Shown: positions 59,866 to 64,000 of the stretch, piece after piece
How positions within the stretch are numbered: the first letter of the stretch is position 1
Layout of the letters: each line of letters starts with the position of its first letter
Assembly (NCBI RefSeq): GCF_000454545.1
Contig: NZ_CM002139.1
Coordinates: 4,781,759-4,845,758 of the forward strand
Source of the DNA: Xanthomonas cassavae CFBP 4642
GTDB taxonomy: Bacteria; Pseudomonadota; Gammaproteobacteria; Xanthomonadales; Xanthomonadaceae
DNA: 64,000 nt
Direction: 5' to 3'
The notes under the pieces: generated by a model
What the model saw: the letters and a program-made list of their open reading frames with translations, nothing else
What the model was told of the DNA's origin: nothing
Databases searched by the model: none
Position numbers and translations under genes: made by a program

Positions 59866-61850
59866 GCCAGGCGCTCCAGCAGTTGGGCCGCTTCGGCACG
59901 GATGGCGTCGTCGCCGGTGGCGGCGACCTCCAGCAGCAGGCCGCGCGCGGTGTCCTTGTCGCCCAGGTCCATGTAAGCGACCGCCAGTTCCAGGCGATCG
60001 CGGCCGGCCGAGGCGAATTGCCGGTCGGCGACCGGGTTCGGCACGGCGACCGGGGCCACCGGCGCCGGCTCGAAATCCAGCTGGCTTTGCGGCGCGTGGT
60101 GTTGCGCCGCCTGATCCGGATCCACGCGGCTCTCATCGGCGTTCGGCGCCGCTGACGCAGGCGCGGTGACGCCCGGATGCGCAGCGTCGCGCTGCGTCTC
60201 GAACGGCCCTGCTGCCGGCTCGGGCTCGGCCGGCGGCGGCGGGGCGGCACGCAGCGCGCGCCACTCATCGCTGTTGACCACCACAGGCGCAGCCACCGGT
60301 TCGGCCCACTGCGGCTCGCGGCGCAGCACCTCCGACAATGGCGGCTGCGGCCCGTGGGCGCGCTCGTCGTCGCGCAGATCGGCCTGTTCGAACTCGGTCT
60401 CGTGCAGCACCTCGCGCTCGCTGGGATCGGTGACCGGCGCATCGTCCTGTGCGGCGCCTGCAGCAACCGGTGGGGCCGGCGGCATGAAGTCGAACTGGCG
60501 CCGTGGCAACGGCGGCAGCGGCGAAGGTTTGCGGCGCCGTGCGGCCAGCCACGCGACCACTGCCGCCACGATCAGCACCAGGCCACCGATCAACCACAGC
60601 GGAAAACCGCCGCCTTGCGGCGCGGCCTGCGGCGCCTCGGCAAGGCGCTTCTGCGCCGCAGCCAGGTCGGTGTCTTTCATCGCGATCAAGGCTTGCTGCT
60701 GCTGCTTGAGCTTTTCCAGATCGGCCACGCGCGAGCGCAGATCCTGCAGTTCCGCATCGCGGGTGGCGATGTCTTCCTTGGCCTGTTGCAACTGTTGATT
60801 GGCCGCCATCTCGCCCTCGCCTTCGGCACTGGTGCCGGACGTCGCGCCGGCGGGGTTGTTCTGACTCGCCACTGCCGGGGCGATTTCGAGCCGCGCGCCA
60901 TTGCCGGCGGCAGCGGATGCGGCAGGTGTCGCCGGGGCCGGCGTCGCTGCAGCCGCAGCACCGGCCTCGGCCGGCTGTGGAATGGCCGAGCGCGCCTGCC
61001 GCCACTGCGCGGCCTGCTCGCGCACCATCACAGCCGCTTCTGCGGCACCGACCTGCGCCAACGCATCTTGCTGTGGCGTGCGCAGGACTGCGCCCTGCTT
61101 GAGGCGGTTGATGTTGCCGTTGATGAAGGCGTCGGGATTGGTGCGCAACAGCGCCAGCATGGCCTGATCCAGCGAGTGCCCACTGGAGCGTGCCACGGAT
61201 GCGGCGATTTCGGACAGGGTCTGGCCCGCGCGCACCGCCGGCAGCGTATCGCCGGCGGCCTGTGTGGCCGCAGCCGCACCGGCCGCCGGGCGCGCAGAGG
61301 GGACGGCGGTGCCGGCATCCGAGCCGCTGCGCTCGGCTGCCGCCACGGGTGCGGCAGCAGGTTCGCGGGCGATGGTATTGCTGGCACCGGCCTGCGGCGC
61401 GTCGATGGCTGGTTCGGCGATGGCTGCAGCGGTATTGGGCGCATCCACCAGCGCCGCGTATTCGCGCACCAGGCGGCCCTGGCTCCACTCCACTTCGATC
61501 AGGAAGTTGATTGCCGGCCGGTCCACCGGCTGGCTGCTGGTCACGCGGATCACCGCGCGCCCGCGCGCATCCTGTGCGAACTGGAACTGCAGGTTGCTGA
61601 CCAATCCCTGCGGCCGCTCCAGGCCGACGCGCGCAAACGTGGTGGCCGAGGCCAGCGCCACGCGTGCGTTGTCGAGCTCGCCCGGCTCGTTGGAGATGAC
61701 CGGGATCTCCGCCACCAGCGGTTGCCCGGGCTTGGACAGCACCCGGATATCGCCCAGCCCCAACGCCATGGCTGCGCCGCTGCAGGCCATCAGCAGCAAC
61801 GCACCTATCCCTTGTATCGGACGCATCGCGCCCCTGCCCCTATGTTTCAT
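59862..61850 (-). CDS. fimV: FimV/HubP-type polar peptidoglycan-binding membrane protein
   Basis: Protein of about 662 aa. A signal peptide (MRPIQGIGALLLMACSGAAMA) precedes the FimV N-terminal domain (LGLGDIRVLSKPGQPLVAEI), a LysM-like region at about residues 205-255 (AGQTLSEIA, LLRTNPDAFINGNINRLKQG), a coiled coil at about 340-395, TM at about 417-440, an acidic cytoplasmic linker and a C-terminal TPR-like FimV motif (RLELAVAYMDLGDKDTARGLL). It organises the pole and supports type IV pili. ATGs at 61856, 61850 and 61826 are all possible starts. Confidence 0.88.
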   Translation of the reverse strand: MKHRGRGAMRPIQGIGALLLMACSGAAMALGLGDIRVLSKPGQPLVAEIPVISNEPGELDNARVALASATTFARVGLERPQGLVSNLQFQFAQDARGRAVIRVTSSQPVDRPAINFLIEVEWSQGRLVREYAALVDAPNTAAAIAEPAIDAPQAGASNTIAREPAAAPVAAAERSGSDAGTAVPSARPAAGAAAATQAAGDTLPAVRAGQTLSEIAASVARSSGHSLDQAMLALLRTNPDAFINGNINRLKQGAVLRTPQQDALAQVGAAEAAVMVREQAAQWRQARSAIPQPAEAGAAAAATPAPATPAASAAAGNGARLEIAPAVASQNNPAGATSGTSAEGEGEMAANQQLQQAKEDIATRDAELQDLRSRVADLEKLKQQQQALIAMKDTDLAAAQKRLAEAPQAAPQGGGFPLWLIGGLVLIVAAVVAWLAARRRKPSPLPPLPRRQFDFMPPAPPVAAGAAQDDAPVTDPSEREVLHETEFEQADLRDDERAHGPQPPLSEVLRREPQWAEPVAAPVVVNSDEWRALRAAPPPPAEPEPAAGPFETQRDAAHPGVTAPASAAPNADESRVDPDQAAQHHAPQSQLDFEPAPVAPVAVPNPVADRQFASAGRDRLELAVAYMDLGDKDTARGLLLEVAATGDDAIRAEAAQLLERLA

Positions 61851-62018
61851 GGGCATCAATATAGCCGCTGGATGAGCGAAAAAGTCGCCGCCGCCCTGCG
61901 ACACCCATGCGAATGACATGCTGTCGATAGGACCAACCAAGATGCGGCCCGGCAGATGGGCGCGGATGGAGCCGGCGGCGCACGCCTACGCCGGCCAGCC
62001 TTGTGCGCACGCCAGCGT

Positions 62019-62080
62019 AGGAGCGCGCCTGAGCGCGATGAGGCGTATCGGTAACGCACGTCGCGCTCGGGCGCGCTCCT
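62019..62080. repeat. REP-like inverted repeat downstream of asd
   Basis: 19-base arms (62019-62037 and 62062-62080) match with one mismatch around a 24-base loop: AGGAGCGCGCCTGAGCGCG and its complement. It lies 19 bases after the asd stop and before fimV. It could end or protect the asd mRNA; the form matches dispersed xanthomonad palindromes. Confidence 0.7.
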
Positions 62081-62098
62081 GCGAGTGAACCGGCTGGC

Positions 62099-63124
<1,026 letters not shown>

Positions 63125-63209
63125 GAGAATGTCTTTATCGAAAGGGGAAAAGAAAGGGAGCACTGCGCGTTGGGTTCGGGGAACCTCCAACGCTGGCCGC
63201 GGAGGTTCC

Positions 63210-64000
63210 CTATCGTTTGGTCGAGATGGTGCCGATGACGCCGGCTTTTTTCGCATCCGCGCCGGTGCCGCCACGTTTGGCAGCGGCAATCGCATCGGCA
63301 TTGAGCGCGCTCGGCGGATGCCCGGCCTGCGGACCCTTGCCCAGGGCGGCGATCAGGTTGTCCACCGCCAGCTGCACCATCGCACGGCGCGTGGCCAGGC
63401 TGGCGCTGCCGATATGCGGGGTGAGCACCACGTTGCGCAGCGCCAGCAGCTCCGGACGCACGCGGGGTTCGCCTTCGTACACATCCAGGCCGGCACCGGC
63501 CAGACGCCCGTTGGCCAGCGCATCGGCCAGCGCCAGCTCATCGACGATGCCGCCGCGCGCAATGTTCACCAGCGTAGCGGTGGCGCGCATCCTGCCCAGT
63601 GCCGCGGCATCGATGATGTGGTGAGAGTCCCTGGTGTAGGGCAACACCAGCACCAGATGATCGGACTGCGCCAGCAAGGTCTCGAAATCGACGTACTGCG
63701 CGCCCAGCGCCTGCTCGGTGGCGGCCGGCAACTGGCTGCGGTTGTGATACAGCACGCGCATGCCGAAGCCGTGCGCGCCGCGCCGCGCGATGCCCTGCCC
63801 GATCCGGCCCATGTCCAGGATGCCGAGCGTGCTGCCGTGGATGTCGGTGCCGAGCATGGTCTTGAACGACCACTGCCCCCACTGCCCGTCGCGCAGCCAG
63901 CACTCGGACTCGGTGATGCGGCGTGCAGTGGCCATCAGCAGCGCGAAGCCGAGATCGGCGGTGGTTTCGGTGAGCACGTCCGGGGTGTTGCTGGCCAGGA
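63210..64000 (-). CDS. D-2-hydroxyacid dehydrogenase, partial (N-terminus off window)
   Basis: C-terminal 263 codons of a D-isomer 2-hydroxyacid dehydrogenase (glyoxylate/hydroxypyruvate reductase B-like). Present: NTPDVLTETTADLGFALL, catalytic Arg in NIARGGIVDE, Glu in DVYEGEP and His in LTPHIGSAS. The cofactor motif reads ILDMGRIG, with Asp where the first Gly of GxGxxG is expected (63813-63815). A tail of about 35 residues (KGPQAGHPPSALNADAIAAA) extends past the usual end. Reduces 2-keto acids such as glyoxylate with NAD(P)H if active. Confidence 0.88.
   Translation of the reverse strand, partial: LASNTPDVLTETTADLGFALLMATARRITESECWLRDGQWGQWSFKTMLGTDIHGSTLGILDMGRIGQGIARRGAHGFGMRVLYHNRSQLPAATEQALGAQYVDFETLLAQSDHLVLVLPYTRDSHHIIDAAALGRMRATATLVNIARGGIVDELALADALANGRLAGAGLDVYEGEPRVRPELLALRNVVLTPHIGSASLATRRAMVQLAVDNLIAALGKGPQAGHPPSALNADAIAAAKRGGTGADAKKAGVIGTISTKR

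Overview
This is a 64 kb chromosomal window from a GC-rich gammaproteobacterium, very probably a Xanthomonas. Evidence: the minor-pilin operon fimT-pilV-pilW-pilX-pilY1-pilE, an Oar-type TonB-dependent receptor, a 14-gene nuo operon, a secG-tRNALeu / tRNAfMet-rimP-nusA-infB arrangement of gammaproteobacterial type, and intergenic palindromes and heptamer repeats of the kind scattered through Xanthomonas genomes. No prophage, insertion sequence, integron or CRISPR array was seen. Most of the window is conserved core genome, mainly on the minus strand, with many 4-base ATGA/GTGA/TTGA start-stop overlaps.

Layout: 1-6971 is the type IV pilus minor-pilin/PilY1 operon, with pilE running off the left edge. 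7123-12499 holds the nucleosidase ppnN, a large Oar-like outer membrane protein and its long upstream region. 12500-14153 is a tightly overlapping grxD-SDR-marC cluster facing sodB. 14998-18974 has purEK diverging from a Trm112-nadC-DUF2272 set. 19204-28648 is the translation/RNA block metY(tRNAfMet)-rimP-nusA-infB-rbfA-truB-rpsO-pnp, with a clear promoter before the tRNA, tandem terminators after it, and a second promoter before rpsO. 28809-43646 is the complete nuoA-N operon for respiratory complex I, inserted between the tRNALeu(GAG) and tRNAfMet genes. 43752-45151 is tpiA-secG-tRNALeu, followed by a plus-strand SDR.

46147-50496 is the least understood part: four overlapping genes encoding an exported cupredoxin-like protein, a membrane GGDEF/EAL protein, a DUF3034 outer-membrane-like protein and a lipoprotein truncated haemoglobin. 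This looks like one envelope-to-c-di-GMP redox or gas-sensing unit and is the best candidate here for an undescribed system. 50730-54021 contains a 2-oxoglutarate/Fe(II) oxygenase, glmM, a possible 29-residue membrane protein overlapping the glmM end, and accD. 54456-59284 carries trpA, a probably frameshifted small ORF, trpB, a divergent LysR regulator (TrpI-like in position), trpF and truA. 59482-64000 has a VOC protein, FimV/HubP, asd and a D-2-hydroxyacid dehydrogenase cut by the right edge.

Several ordinary-looking enzymes carry changes at key residues: an Fe-type superoxide dismutase with Glu at the usual second-sphere Tyr, a YciK-like SDR lacking both catalytic Ser and Lys, a GSDEF instead of GGDEF, and a hydroxyacid dehydrogenase whose first GxGxxG glycine is Asp. 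All family assignments come from reading the translations; no database search was run.
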